Below, piece by piece: positions 22,102 to 34,333 of a stretch of 64,000 bases of DNA. The DNA is taken from positions 63,139,604 through 63,203,603 of the forward strand of contig NC_088863.1 in the NCBI RefSeq assembly GCF_032884065.1. Direction: 5' to 3'. Source of the stretch: Artemia franciscana. Lineage: Eukaryota > Arthropoda > Branchiopoda > Anostraca > Artemiidae. Under the pieces are notes generated by a model. That model did no database searches, was not told the DNA's origin, and saw only the letters and a list, made by a program, of their open reading frames with translations. The translations under genes were made by a program, and so were the position numbers. How positions within the stretch are numbered: the first letter of the stretch is position 1; every line of letters starts with the position of its first letter.

Positions 22102-24206
22102 TTTAACTACGTAAAACTTGCGAATATACAACATTCTTTGCTGTCCCATTGTCTTTGCATATAAATAGATTGTCAGGTTTACCGACTCTTGAACATGCAA
22201 CATATAATGGTCCATGGGAAAACAATCTGTATTCAGATCTATACCTCATGATTCTAATGATTGCCCTTGAGCTTTGTTGATGGTGATTGCTAATCGACCA
22301 TTCCCTGTCCCGGTGTCCCGGTCGTCATTTACATCCCCCTGTTTCCCCCGGTGTCCCCGTTGTAGTTCTGTCCCTGTGTCCCGGTGTCCCCGTTGTAGTT
22401 CTGTCCCTGTGTCCCGGTCGTCATTTATATTCCCTGTGTCCCGGTCGTCATTTGTATCCCGGTGTCCCGGTCTGTATATACATTCGTTTTTTAGTTTTGT
22501 TTTTCTCCTTTATTTTTTTCCTTTTTTTTTCTTTTTTAGCTTATTTAGATTTTTAGATTTTTTAGTTTTTTTATTAGTTTTTAGTTTTTTTTTCTTTTTA
22601 GTTTTTTTGTCCCGGTCGTCATTTATATCCCCCTGTTTCCCCCGGTGTCCCCGTTGTAGTTGTGTCCCTGTGTCCCGGTCGTCATTTATATTCCCTGTGT
22701 CCCGGTCGTCATTTGTATCCCGGTGTACCGGTCTGTATATACATTCGTTTTTTAGTTTTGTTTTTCTCCTTTATTTTTTTCCTTTTTTTTTCTTTTTTAG
22801 TTTATTTAGATTTTTAGATTTTTTAGTTTTTTTATTAGTTTTTAGTTTTTTTTCTTTTTAGTTTTTTTGTAGTTTTTACCTTCTTTTTAGTTTTGTTAAT
22901 TTTTTTTTTACTTATGTCCTGGTCGTCATTTATACTCCCTGTGTCCCGGTGCTTTGTTGATTGCTAATCTTTTTTTTTCTTTTTTAGCTTATTTAGATTT
23001 TTAGATTTTTTAGTTTTTTTATTAGTTTTTAGTTTTTTTTTCTTTTTAGTTTTTTTGTCCCGGTCGTCATTTATATCCCCCTGTTTCCCCCGGTGTCCCC
23101 GTTGTAGTTGTGTCCCTGTGTCCCGGTCGTCATTTATATTCCCTGTGTCCCGGTCGTCATTTGTATCCCGGTGTACCGGTCTGTATATACATTCGTTTTT
23201 TAGTTTTGTTTTTCTCCTTTATTTTTTTCCTTTTTTTTTCTTTTTTAGTTTATTTAGATTTTTAGATTTTTTAGTTTTTTTATTAGTTTTTAGTTTTTTT
23301 TTCTTTTTAGTTTTTTTGTAGTTTTTACCTTCTTTTTAGTTTTGTTAATTTTTTTTTTACTTATGTCCTGGTCGTCATTTATACTCCCTGTGTCCCGGTG
23401 CTTTGTTGATTGCTAATCGAACATTCCTTTTGTCCTGGTCGCTTTCTCTTTGAGTGTCGTCATTTATTTTTTTCTTTTTTAGTTCTTTTAGTTTTTATCT
23501 TTTTTAGTTTTTTTTTAGTTTTTTAGATGAAAATTTTTTTTAGTTTTTTTCTTTTTTTCTTTTTAGTTTTTTATTGGTTTTTACCTTTATGTTAGCTTAT
23601 TTTTCAGTTTTTTCCTTTTTTTTTAGTTTTTTTTTTTTTTTTTTTTTTTAGTTTTTTACCTTTTTTTTGTTTTTTTAGTTTTTTTTAGTTTTTTTAGTTT
23701 TTTAGCTTTTTTACTTTTTTTTATTAGTTTTTAGTTTTTTTGTAGTTTTTGCCTTTTTTTAGTTTTTTCAGTTTTTTTTTTAGTTTTTTATTGGTTTTTA
23801 CCTTTATTTTAGCTTATTTTTCAGTTTTTTCCTTTTTTTTAGTTTTTTTTAGTTTTTAGTTTTTTTAGTTTTTTACCTTTTTTTAGTTTTTTTAGTTTTT
23901 TTAGTTTTTTAGCTTTTTTATTTTTTTTATTAGTTTTTAGTTTTTTTTGTAGTTTTTGCCTTTTTTTTAGTTTTTTTAGTTTTTTAGCTTTTTTATTAGT
24001 TTTTAGTTTTTTTGTAGTTTTTGTCTTTTTTTAGTTTTTTTAGTTTTTTAGCTTTTTTATTTTTTTATTAGTTTTTAGTTTTTTTTGTAGTTTTTGCCTT
24101 TTTTTAGTTTTTTCAGTTTTGACGTCACCTGATCCAGTTTTTTCAGGTGACGTCACCTGATCCACGATCCACAGATCCACAGACAACTTATTTTTATATA
24201 TATAGA
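21901..24206 (-). mobile_element. Non-autonomous Helitron with expanded minisatellite and T-rich interior
   Basis: The 3' hairpin and CTAG end lie at 21,901, only 20 bp of TA after the previous Helitron, and the TC start lies at 24,206. It keeps about the last 65 helicase codons (22,105-22,300) with stops. Behind them lie three partial copies of a roughly 330-bp module (22,310-22,610, 22,610-22,900, 23,050-23,400) made of gtgtcccggtcgtcatttat-type units plus a T-rich stretch. About 700 bp of ttttttagtttttt simple sequence follow. The 5' end carries two TGACGTCA palindromes (24,120-24,165). Confidence 0.75.
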
Positions 24207-24850
24207 TAGTTTTTTTTTTTTACTTATGTCCTGGTCGTCATTTATACTCCCTGTGTCCCGGTGCTTTGTTGATTGCTAATCGAACATTCCTTTTGTCCTG
24301 GTCGCTTTCTCTTTGAGTTTCGTCATTTATTTTTTTCTTTTTTAGTTCTTTTAGTTTTTACCTTTTTTAGTTTTTTTTAGTTTTTTAGATGAAAATTTTT
24401 TTTAGTTTTTTCCTTTTTTTCTTTTTAGTTTTTTATTGGTTTTTACCTTTATTTTAGCTTATTTTTCAGTTTTTTCCTTTTTTTTTAGTTTTTTTTAGTT
24501 TTTAGTTTTTTTAGTTTTTTACCTTTTTTTAGTTTTTGTAGTTTTTTTAGTTTTTTAGCTTTTTTATTTTTTTTATTAGTTTTTAGTTTTTTTTGTAGTT
24601 TTTGCCTTTTTTTAGTTTTTTTAGTTTTTTAGCTTTTTTATTAGTTTTTAGTTTTTTTTTTGTAGTTTTTGCCTTTTTTTAGTTTTTTTAGTTTTTTAGC
24701 TTTTTTATTTTTTTTATTAGTTTTTAGTTTTTTTTGTAGTTTTTGCCTTTTTTTAGTTTTTTCAGTTTTGACGTCACCTGATCCAGTTTTTTCAGGTGAC
24801 GTCACCTGATCCATCCACAGATCCACAGACAACTTATTTTTATATATATA
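24207..24850 (-). mobile_element. Partial Helitron copy joined head-to-tail to the previous one
   Basis: The segment starts within the T-rich part (ttacttatgtcctggtcgtc) and ends with the TGACGTCA palindromes and the 5' terminus next to the TA tract. It lacks the 3' hairpin and helicase tail. It looks like a tandem partial duplication of the 5' half of the element at 21,901-24,206. Confidence 0.65.
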
Positions 24851-25622
<772 letters not shown>

Positions 25623-27262
25623 TCTATATATATAAAAATAAGTTGTCTGTGTGTGGATCTGTGGATCAGGTGACGTCATGTTTGTTCGCATATGACGTCT
25701 GAATTATTTCACACTAATACAAAAGAAGAAACAAACTAAAAAAGGTAAAAACTACAAAAAAAACTAAAAAGAAAAAAAAACTAAAAAAGCTAAAAAACTA
25801 AAAAAAAACTAAAAAAAGGTAAAAATCTAATAACTAAAAAAAACTGAAAAAAATAAAAAAAAGGCAAAAACTACAAAAAAATAAAAACTAATAAAAAAAC
25901 TAAAAAAGCTAAAAAACTAAAAAAAATAAAAAAAACTAAAAAAAGGTAAAAAACTAAAAAAAACTAAAAACTAAAAAAGAAAAAAACTAAAAAAAAGGAA
26001 AAAACTGAAAAATAAAAGAGAAAAAGAAAACTAAAAAAATATGAATAAATATATATAAAAATAAGTTGTTTGTGGGTTATGTCTGTCTGTCTGTCTGTCG
26101 AGTGACGTCGTGTTTGTCCGCATATGACGTCTGAATTATTTCACACTAATACAAAACAAGAAAAAAAACTAAAAAGGTAAAAACTACAAAAAAAACTAAA
26201 AAGAAAAAAAACTAAAAAAGCTAAAAAACTAAAAAAAACTAAAAAAAAGGTAAAAAACTAAAAACTAAAAAAAACTGAAAAACTAAAAAAAGGCAAAAAT
26301 TAAAAAAAAACTAAAAACTAATAAAAAAACTAAAAAAGCTAAAAAACTAAAAAAACTAAAAAAACTAAAAAAGGTAAAAAACAAAAAAAAACTAAAAACT
26401 AAAAAAGAAAAAACTAAAAAAAAAGGAAAAAACTGAAAAATAAGAGAAAAAGAAAACTAAAAAAATATTAATAAATATAAAAATATAAATATAAATATAA
26501 TATAAATTAGCAATCAACAAAGCACCGAGACACAAATGACGACCGGGACACAGGGAGTATAAATGACGACCAGGACATAAGTAAAAAAAAAAAAACTAAA
26601 AAAACTAAAAAAATGGTAAAAACTACAAAAAAACTAAAAACTAATAAAAAAACTAAAAAATCTAAAAATCTAAATAAACTAAAAAAGAAAAAAAAGAAAA
26701 AAGGAAAAAAATAAAGGAGAAAAACAAAACTAAAAAACGAATGTATATACAGACCGGGACACCGGGATACAAATGACGAGCGGGACACAGGGAATATAAA
26801 TGACGACCGGGACACAGGGACACAACTACAATGGGGACGCCGGGGGGCACAGGGGGATATAATTGACGACCGGGACACCGGGACACAAGGAATATAAATG
26901 ACGCCCGGGACACTCATAGAGAAATCAGAGACTGGAATACCGGGACACAAATGACAACCGGGACACAGGGAATATAAATGACGACCGGGACACAGGGACA
27001 TAACTACAAAGGGGACGCCGGGATGCACAGGGGGATATATAAATGACGATGGCGACTCAGGGAATGGTCGATTAGCAATCACCATCAACAAAGCTCAAGG
27101 GCAATCGTTAGAATCATGAGGTATAGATCTGAATACGGATTGTTTTCCCATGGACCATTATATGTTGCATGTTCAAGAGTCGGTAAACCTGACAATCTAT
27201 TTATATGCACAGACAATGGGACAGCAAAGAATGTTGTATATTCGCAAGTTTTACGTAGTTAA
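25623..27262 (+). mobile_element. Plus-strand non-autonomous Helitron, 3' end truncated
   Basis: The 5' terminus is at about 25,623, followed by a TGACGTCA-type motif (25,668), A-rich simple sequence, a second internal 5'-like segment near 26,045 and a minisatellite (26,740-27,065). The last 60 or so helicase codons (27,070-27,262, including INKAQGQSLE) are still legible. It stops at the end of the helicase frame and passes into (TA)n, without the GC-rich hairpin. Confidence 0.65.
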
Positions 27263-27263
27263 A

Positions 27264-27267
<4 letters not shown>

Positions 27268-27341
<74 letters not shown>
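27268..27341. repeat. (TA)n microsatellite
   Basis: A pure TA tract lies between two plus-strand Helitron derivatives. Confidence 0.95.
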
Positions 27342-27348
<7 letters not shown>

Positions 27349-28704
27349 GTTGTCTGTGTGTGGATCTGTGGATCTGTGGATCAGGTGACGTCATGTTTGT
27401 CCGCATATGACGTCTGAATTATTTCACACTAATACAAAAGAAGAAAAAAACTAAAAAAGGTAAAAACTACAAAAAAAAAACTAAAAAGAAAAAAAAACTA
27501 AAAAAGCTAAAAAACTAAAAAAAACTAAAAAAAGGTAAAAATCTAATAACTAAAAAAATACTGAAAAAAATAAAAAAAGACAAAACTACAAAAAAAATAA
27601 AAACTAATAAAAAAACTAAAAAAGCTAAAAAACTAAAAAAACTAAAAAAACTAAAAAAAGGTAAAAAACAAAAAAAACTAAAAACTAAAAAAGAAAAAAA
27701 CTAAAAAAAAGGAAAAAACTGAAAAATAAAAGAGAAAAATAAAACTAAAAAAATATGAATAAATATATATAAAAATAAGTTGTTTGTGGGTTATGTCTGT
27801 CTGTCTGTCTGTCGAGTGACGTCGTGTTTGTCCGCATATGACGTCTGAATTATTTCACACTAATACAAAAGAAGAAAAAAAACTAAAAAAGGTAAAAACT
27901 ACAAAAAAAACTAAAAGAAAAAAAACTAAAAAAGCTAAAAAACTAAAAAAAAACTAAAAAAAGGTAAAAAACTAAAAACTAAAAAAAACTGAAAAAACTA
28001 AAAAAAAACTAAAAACTAATAAAAAAACTAAAAGAGCTAAAAAACTAAAAAAACTAAAAAAACTAAAAAAAGGTAAAAAACAAAAAAAAACTAATAACTA
28101 AAAAAGAAAAAACTAAAAAAAGGAAAAAACTGAAAAATAAGAGAAAAAGAAAACTAAAAAAATATTAATAAATATAAAAAATATAAATATAAATATAATA
28201 TAAATTAGCAATCAACAAATAACCGAGACACAAATGACGACCGGGACACAGGGAGTATAAATGACGACCAGGACATAAGTAAAAAAAAAAAACTAAAAAA
28301 GCTAAAAAAAATGGTAAAAACAACAAAAAAAACTAAAAACTAATAAAAAAACTAAAAAATCTAAAAATCTAAATAAACTAAAAAAGAAAAAAAAGAAAAA
28401 AGGAAAAAAATAAAGGAGAAAAACAAAACTAAAAAACGAATGTATATACAGACCGGGACACCGGGATACAAATGACGACCGGGACACAGGGAATATAAAT
28501 GACGACCGGGACACAGGGACACAACTACAATGGGGACGCCGGGGGGCACAGGGGGATATAAATGACGACCGGGACACCGGGACACAAGGAATATAAATGA
28601 CGCCCGGGACACTCAAAGAGAAATCACAGACTGGAACACCGGGACACAAATGACGACCGGGACACAGGGAATATAAATGACGACCGGGACACAGGGACAT
28701 AACT
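27342..28704 (+). mobile_element. Plus-strand non-autonomous Helitron cut by the assembly gap
   Basis: It begins aataagttgtctgtg with TGACGTCA near 27,386 and closely parallels the element at 25,623-27,262: A-rich stretches, an internal restart near 27,770 and a minisatellite at 28,440-28,704. The sequence runs into N before the helicase tail. Confidence 0.65.
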
Positions 28705-28804
28705 NNNNNNNNNNNNNNNNNNNNNNNNNNNNNNNNNNNNNNNNNNNNNNNNNNNNNNNNNNNNNNNNNNNNNNNNNNNNNNNNNNNNNNNNNNNNNNNN
28801 NNNN
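28705..28804. other. Assembly gap (100 N)
   Basis: Exactly 100 N suggests a scaffolding gap of unknown true size. It lies at the edge of the Helitron minisatellite, where assembly is expected to fail, so the neighbouring order should be treated with caution. Confidence 0.98.
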
Positions 28805-29084
28805 GTATATTGTCATCCGTTGATGAAGATTCCTTAGGTTTTGTTTATTTTTTATTTCTAAATACATGGTTCCAGGCATTTTTAAGTATTATATATCCTG
28901 TTCTATTACCTTGTTCCATTACGACTCAGTTATTGCCTGTTGTATCTTAGAGACACTTGGGAAAAATGTACCCGTGGAGAATCTCCCGAATCAAAGTAAA
29001 TAGGTAATCAAGGCTGTTCTTCGAGTACTCCATCCTCGGTGCGTCAGCCTTAAGATAACTGGACCGAGTTATGTGCCATCGTGT
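28805..29084 (-). repeat. Inverted copy of the LINE 3' end
   Basis: This stretch is the reverse complement of 38,270-38,552, the last 280 bp of the plus-strand LINE, with only about a dozen mismatches. Both start at gtatattgtcatccgttg and both lose similarity just after gccatcgtg. The LINE is therefore bracketed by inverted copies of its own tail. Confidence 0.9.
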
Positions 29085-31864
29085 TTATCATGTCGATTGG
29101 GCCATGACAGGCACAAAACGAGAAAGCCCTACAGAAGGTTGTTAATTCATGTACTTAAGGATAACAGAAACCTGAAAACGGTCTTCTAAGCAGGTTATTT
29201 ATTTAGGTTTACAAAAAACTGATTGAGTCTATTGCTCTTTAGGGGTCTCCCCTAAAGCCACTGAGTGTTCTCCCAGGTGGCGATAAGGGGACACCTTATA
29301 GATATATAGGGTACCTCCATAAAAGGCTTGGACCAAGGGTGCCCTTTTCAATTAGGGTCCATAATAGAAACTTAGGCACCCTCGCCCGGGGTCATAAATA
29401 CAGGTGGAGGAAGAAGAAGCCCCCTGAAAATTTGACTCAACAGGATCCATCAACGTGTCCACACGTCCCTTGAGTTACAAACCTTTTCCCAGTAATGGGC
29501 TAAATTGCATGGTGATGCAGAACACCATCGTAGGAGGATCCTCTATAGGAGGACAAGTGCGGTAGGGCATAAGATCCAGATCCATGGACAATTGCCTCTG
29601 CAAAGGGCTGTCTTTACACTTTCAGGGTACCTGCAAGACTAGAGGCCTTGCGTTCAACTCTATTCCCACTTGAGGAGTGGCGCCCCTCGAGGAACTTATA
29701 GCCTAGTAAATGACACAGCATTCACACGGGATTCTGAATAGTGGATAATTCTTCTGGGATTGGTCTTTATTGACAGGTGTATTCATCTTAAAATCTCCTC
29801 CTAGCTAATTTATTTACTATGGTTTGCCTGCCCTTAGTTGCATAATATTTTTAGGCGTGAATATATAATAGGTTGAAAAAAATAAATTAGGGACTGTCTG
29901 TGCAGCATTTCGACTCTTGTTGATAGAAAACCCATCGCCAAGTGCTGAAATACATGTTGTGGCCAAAGTGGGCCCAGGATTGCGCAAAATCTCCTTTCAT
30001 ACTGGAGATCCAGGGACTTCTCGCTATCTGGCCTAGGCCAGCTTAAGCGCTTGGATGTAGTTTTGAGAAGATTTGCGAATCCCTGTTCTTCACTGTATCG
30101 ACATTTTGAATGATGAACTAATACAATTTAAACTGGACTTATTATGAGTTTCAGAAACTCATATCCCAGGAGTAAGAAGCATGGAAATAGGTGATATAGA
30201 ATAGTGGGATAATTGGATAAATAGACAGAGAGTAGGGCTAATGATGAATAAGCTGCTAATTCCTTTTTAGGCTTGGAAGGTGTTAATAATAGAATACTAA
30301 CTGCTCATTTTATGACTAAAAAATTTTCTGTTTCAGTTATAGTAGTATATGCCCCGGTTGAACCAACTGACCAAAATACTAGTGACGCAGATGAATTTTA
30401 ATTACAGTTACAGGAGCAAACAGACAGGGTCCAAGGTAGAAATATAGTGTTTTTACTAGGACATTTCAACACCCAAGTCGGTAGAAATAGGAATAAATGG
30501 TATCCAAGCCCTGGAAAATTAGGCGCATGAAAAGAAAACAGTCATGGCTACAGACTTTTGCAATTTTGTAGGTATATCATTATAGTTGTAACCAGTATTG
30601 TGTTTGGTTATAAAATAATCCATAAGTTGATATGGCATTCACGTGATGGTACGATAGCAAACCTTATTGATTATGTCTAAGTAAACCAAAGAGTGATAGG
30701 ATTAATACAAGATAGTAGGGCATCTCGTTATTGATTAGCACTCTTGCTAGGAGTGATGTTATTGATGTTAAAAGTAAAGATTACCATGGTATAGTAGTGT
30801 CTAGGATTAATTTAAAGCTGGAATTTCAGAAGGGTAACGAACTCTCGGGAAATTATGATGTTGGTAATTTGAGAGAAACTTTCGAGGAACAGTTGAATAC
30901 TAAATTCGATAGTTTAAAATTTGACAACGTTGTAGATGGTTGGAATAATCTTATAAAAATAATTTGTGGAGCTGTTGATGGCGTCTTAGGATAGAAAGTT
31001 AAGACTGCAGCAAGAATATTAGTGAAAATACCCTATGTTTAGTAGAGAGGAGAAGGGGTTTGTATTATCTGAGTGATAGATCATACAAAAAATAACAGGA
31101 TTGTAAAGACGTGGAGAAAGCATTAAAGTATTAACTAAGGTGGTGTGAAGTGGAGGCCACTGAAAAAAATTACCCAGGATCTGGAAGATGCAGCTAGACG
31201 ACAAAATAGTAAAATGTTGCGCCGGCATGTTAATAATTGAGAGATAGATATCAATACCGACTTGTCTCAGTCAAAGATAGAAACAGGGTCACAAGTAGTG
31301 ATAATGAAAGAGTTAAATAGAGAGGGGAAAAATTTTTTGAGAATATGCTAAACAAGGATACTGTTGTAGGAATAGATATAGAGCAAAATTAAAAAGTTTC
31401 TGATATCTTGGGCGTGAAAGAAGATTTGTTCAGTGAGGAAGAATTAGCGACGGTACTAAAAGGAATAAAAAAAAATAAGGCTCCAGGTCCGGATAATGTG
31501 GTAAATGAGTTTCTTAAATATAATGATTCTGAGCTTAGAAACAAGTTACTGAAGATTATGAACAAGATTTTTGGAAAATGGAAAGTACATAAGGATTTTA
31601 GGAAAACTTTAATAAACCACTGTATAAGAAAAATGATCAGAGTGAGTGTCGTAATTATCGAGGCATTAGTCTGGCCTGTGTAGGAAGCAAATTACGAGGT
31701 AATGTGATACTCTCTAGACTGAGAGACATTGTGAAGTTTTAAGAAAAAAACAGTGTGGTTTTGAAAAAGGTAAAGGATGTGTCGACCACAACCTTAACTA
31801 TTAGGTTAATTATTGAGAACTACAGTAGTTGTCAAACACCTTTGGTCCTCAGTTTTATAGATTA
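29085..31864 (+). pseudogene. RTE-like LINE, 5' part (leader, endonuclease, start of RT)
   Basis: About 1 kb of non-coding leader is followed by a decayed endonuclease. A SETHIPGVRSM segment lies near 30,150, a DLNAQVG-like segment near 30,465, LIDYV near 30,665, and SKDYHGIVVSRINL in the frame 30,731-30,994 (equivalent to the SDHxxV end motif). The reverse transcriptase begins in the frame 31,408-31,683 with KKNKAPGPDNVVNEFLKY, and continues out of frame through QCGFEKG near 31,755 to LSFID at 31,864. The Helitron breaks the gene there. Many stops make it inactive. The arrangement matches RTE/craniofacial-development-protein-2-like LINEs. Confidence 0.75.
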
Positions 31865-32219
31865 CTAGCTGTTGGGGTGGCGCTTCGCGCCACCCCAACA
31901 CCTAGTTGGTGGGGCGCTTCGCGCCCCCCAAGCCCCCCAGCGCACGTAAGTCGTTACGCGCCATATTAGTTACGCGCCATTGTAGTTGTGTCCCTGTGTC
32001 CCACCTGTGAATATAGATAGATTTATATATGTGTTTCAAACTACGTCAAAATTGCGAATATACAACATTCTTGGCTTTCCCATTGTCTGTCCATATACAA
32101 AGCCGTATGTACTAATAATGACGTCATATGCAAACGCTCTTTTTACAAACAAACAAACATGCATACACACAACTCGTTTTTATATAGATAGATAGATAGA
32201 TAGATACAATACAAATTAA

Positions 32220-33155
32220 CTACGTAAAACTTGTGAATATACCACCCTCATAAGGCCCTGTCAAGATTGTGGCCTCTATTAGGTTTTCCATTGTTTTTTT
32301 TACGGCAAGTCGCGTGCCATTGCAAAGCTTTGGTGGGTTGATATTTCTTAAAAGTATTATTGGTACGCCTATTTTTAGTTGTAGCACGTGTGGTGGAAAC
32401 CCTGAAGGATCTATGGAATTTAAAAATTCAGATGGATAATTAACCGCTTCATTTGGTTCCAAAATACAAATTAACTGCGTAAAATTTGCGAATATACAAC
32501 ATTCTTCGCTGTCCAATTGTCGCTGCATATAAATAGATTGTCAGGTTTACCGACCCTCGAACATGCAACGTACAATTGTCCATGGGAAAAACAATCAGTA
32601 TTAAGATCTATACCACATTTTTCTAATGATTGACCTTGAGCTTTGTTAATGGTGATTGCAAATGCTAATCGAATTGGGAATTGCAATCTTTTAAATTGAA
32701 AAGGCATATCCGTTGGAATCATGGGAATGCGAGGAATAAGAACAGCCTCACCCTCAAAAGGCCCTGTCAAGATTGTGGCCTCTATTAGGTTTTCCATTGT
32801 TTTTTTTTGCGGCAAGTCGCGTGCCATTGCAAAGCTTTGGTGGGTTTATATTTCTTAAAAGTATTATTGGTACGCCTATTTTTAGTTGTAGCACGTGTGG
32901 TGGAAACCCTGAAAGATCTATGGAATTTAAAAATTCAGATGGATAATTAACCGCTTCATTTGGTTCCAAAACTGTGTCGACTGACTTGTAAAGGACTGCC
33001 TGGTCTCGAATCTTGGTCAAAACATTATTGTTGATTTCGTGGACGTCTATATTTTTGGGTGCGAGAATCGCTCTTTCACTTAGCCATTTATTATTTTTAT
33101 AATTTTTTAGAATATTCGGAAATACTTTTTCAATCAATTCATTTTTGGACGTCAC
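32220..33155 (-). pseudogene. Helitron PIF1-like helicase, C-terminal half with internal duplication
   Basis: The frame 33,155 to 32,754 holds the middle of the helicase, including PPHVLQLKIGVPIILLRN and NPPKLCNGTRLA. The frame 32,827 to 32,471 holds the C-terminal end with FPIRLAFAITINKAQGQSLE and GQLYVACSRVGKPDNLF, the motif V/VI region that couples ATP hydrolysis to unwinding. The frame 32,528 to 32,220 is a second, truncated copy of the middle part fused after the end, produced by the 220-bp duplication. A T-run near 32,800 shifts the frame between the two main parts. Confidence 0.85.
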
Positions 33156-33202
33156 TAAATTACAGAAATCAGCAGGTAGTTGTATACGTCCTGAAATTGA
33201 GT

Positions 33203-34094
33203 CTACTGGAACTTTCCATTTCCCATTGCCAGCAATTGATCTGAAAATGTTTGACCAGAGTCATCGTTTTGCAATCGGACACGCATATTTGTAGTTAATT
33301 TTAATGTTTTTACGTGTGCCCATAAATTAGAATTTTTCAGGCAAGCATTCATTTCGTCCGCAGGAGTTGATCTAGGTATTATAGGTAATGTTTGCCTGAA
33401 ATCTCCCGCAAGCAATATTAATGTGCTGCCAAAGGGTTTCGACTTCCCTCGCAAATCTTTCAAGCATTGATCCAGAGCCTCGAGCGATTTTTTGTGTGCC
33501 ATTGTGCACTCATCCCAAATAATAAGTTTGCATTGCTGCAATACTTTACCCATCCCAGATGATTTGGAAATATTGCACGTGGGAGTTTCTGTAGAATGCA
33601 AGTTCAGAGGCAATTTCAAAGCTGAATGAGCAGTTCTTCCACCAGGCAGCAATGTTGCGGCTATTCCGGACGACGCAATTGCCAACGCTATATCATTTTT
33701 TGATCGAATTGATGCCAGAATCAGTTTTATCACAAACGTTTTACCAGTACCTCCTGGTGCATCCAAAAGAAAATTTCTCCAACGTTGTTATCGACACAAT
33801 GCATTATCGTATCATAAATGTCTTTTTGTTCCGACGTTAACTTGGAAATGTTATTTGTACATACGACAATAGATCACTCGTACTGTAACTTTGTTCACGA
33901 TCCAATTCTACACATGTCGAAACAGCAGCGATACGGTTAGGTGAAGGCATTTCCAAATCCTGAAGAGGTTTGTTTGCCAAACGTACGCACAAATCTTCTA
34001 TAACAACTAAAGTGTAATTATAAATTTCTGATGTAAAATCAAAAGTCATATCTGACGTCTCTAAATGTTTTCGATGGAGTATATCTTCGGACAT
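33203..34094 (-). pseudogene. Helitron PIF1-like helicase, ATPase core
   Basis: The frame 33,766 to 33,203 contains Walker A GGTGKTFVIKL, IASSGIAATLLPGGRTAHS, Walker B-type LIIWDECTMAHK and the FRQTLPIIPRST and LTTNMRV motifs. These are motifs I to IV of PIF1/RecD-type helicases and unwind DNA during Helitron rolling-circle transposition. The frame 34,094 to 33,837 upstream is the linker between Rep and helicase (MSEDILHRKH). A frameshift near 33,790 separates them. The catalytic motifs themselves look intact. Confidence 0.9.
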
Positions 34095-34333
34095 TTTTTA
34101 CTTATATTTTTCCCATAACTCTGTAGGAGCTGATGGAGAGCAAGTTGTTAAAATGATGCCAAACAATGCACGAATTTAACTTGGGGTTGACGTTTCGCAC
34201 GCGTCATTGATGCAGTTATCCCAGTGTTGGTCATTCTCCAATAAATTCAGAGCTTGGCATGCACTACGGTAAGTGTCATGTACAGTACCATTTACAGTCC
34301 TCAAATACTCAAAGGATGTCGGACCGGGTACAT

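Noticed and set aside
22300..23400. Regularly spaced repeats that might suggest a CRISPR array
   Set aside because: There are no unique spacers of constant length, the units are contiguous minisatellite copies, and the context is eukaryotic.
28613..28879. Minus-strand frame running through the N gap
   Set aside because: Its middle is undefined sequence, and the parts on each side belong to a minisatellite and a LINE tail.
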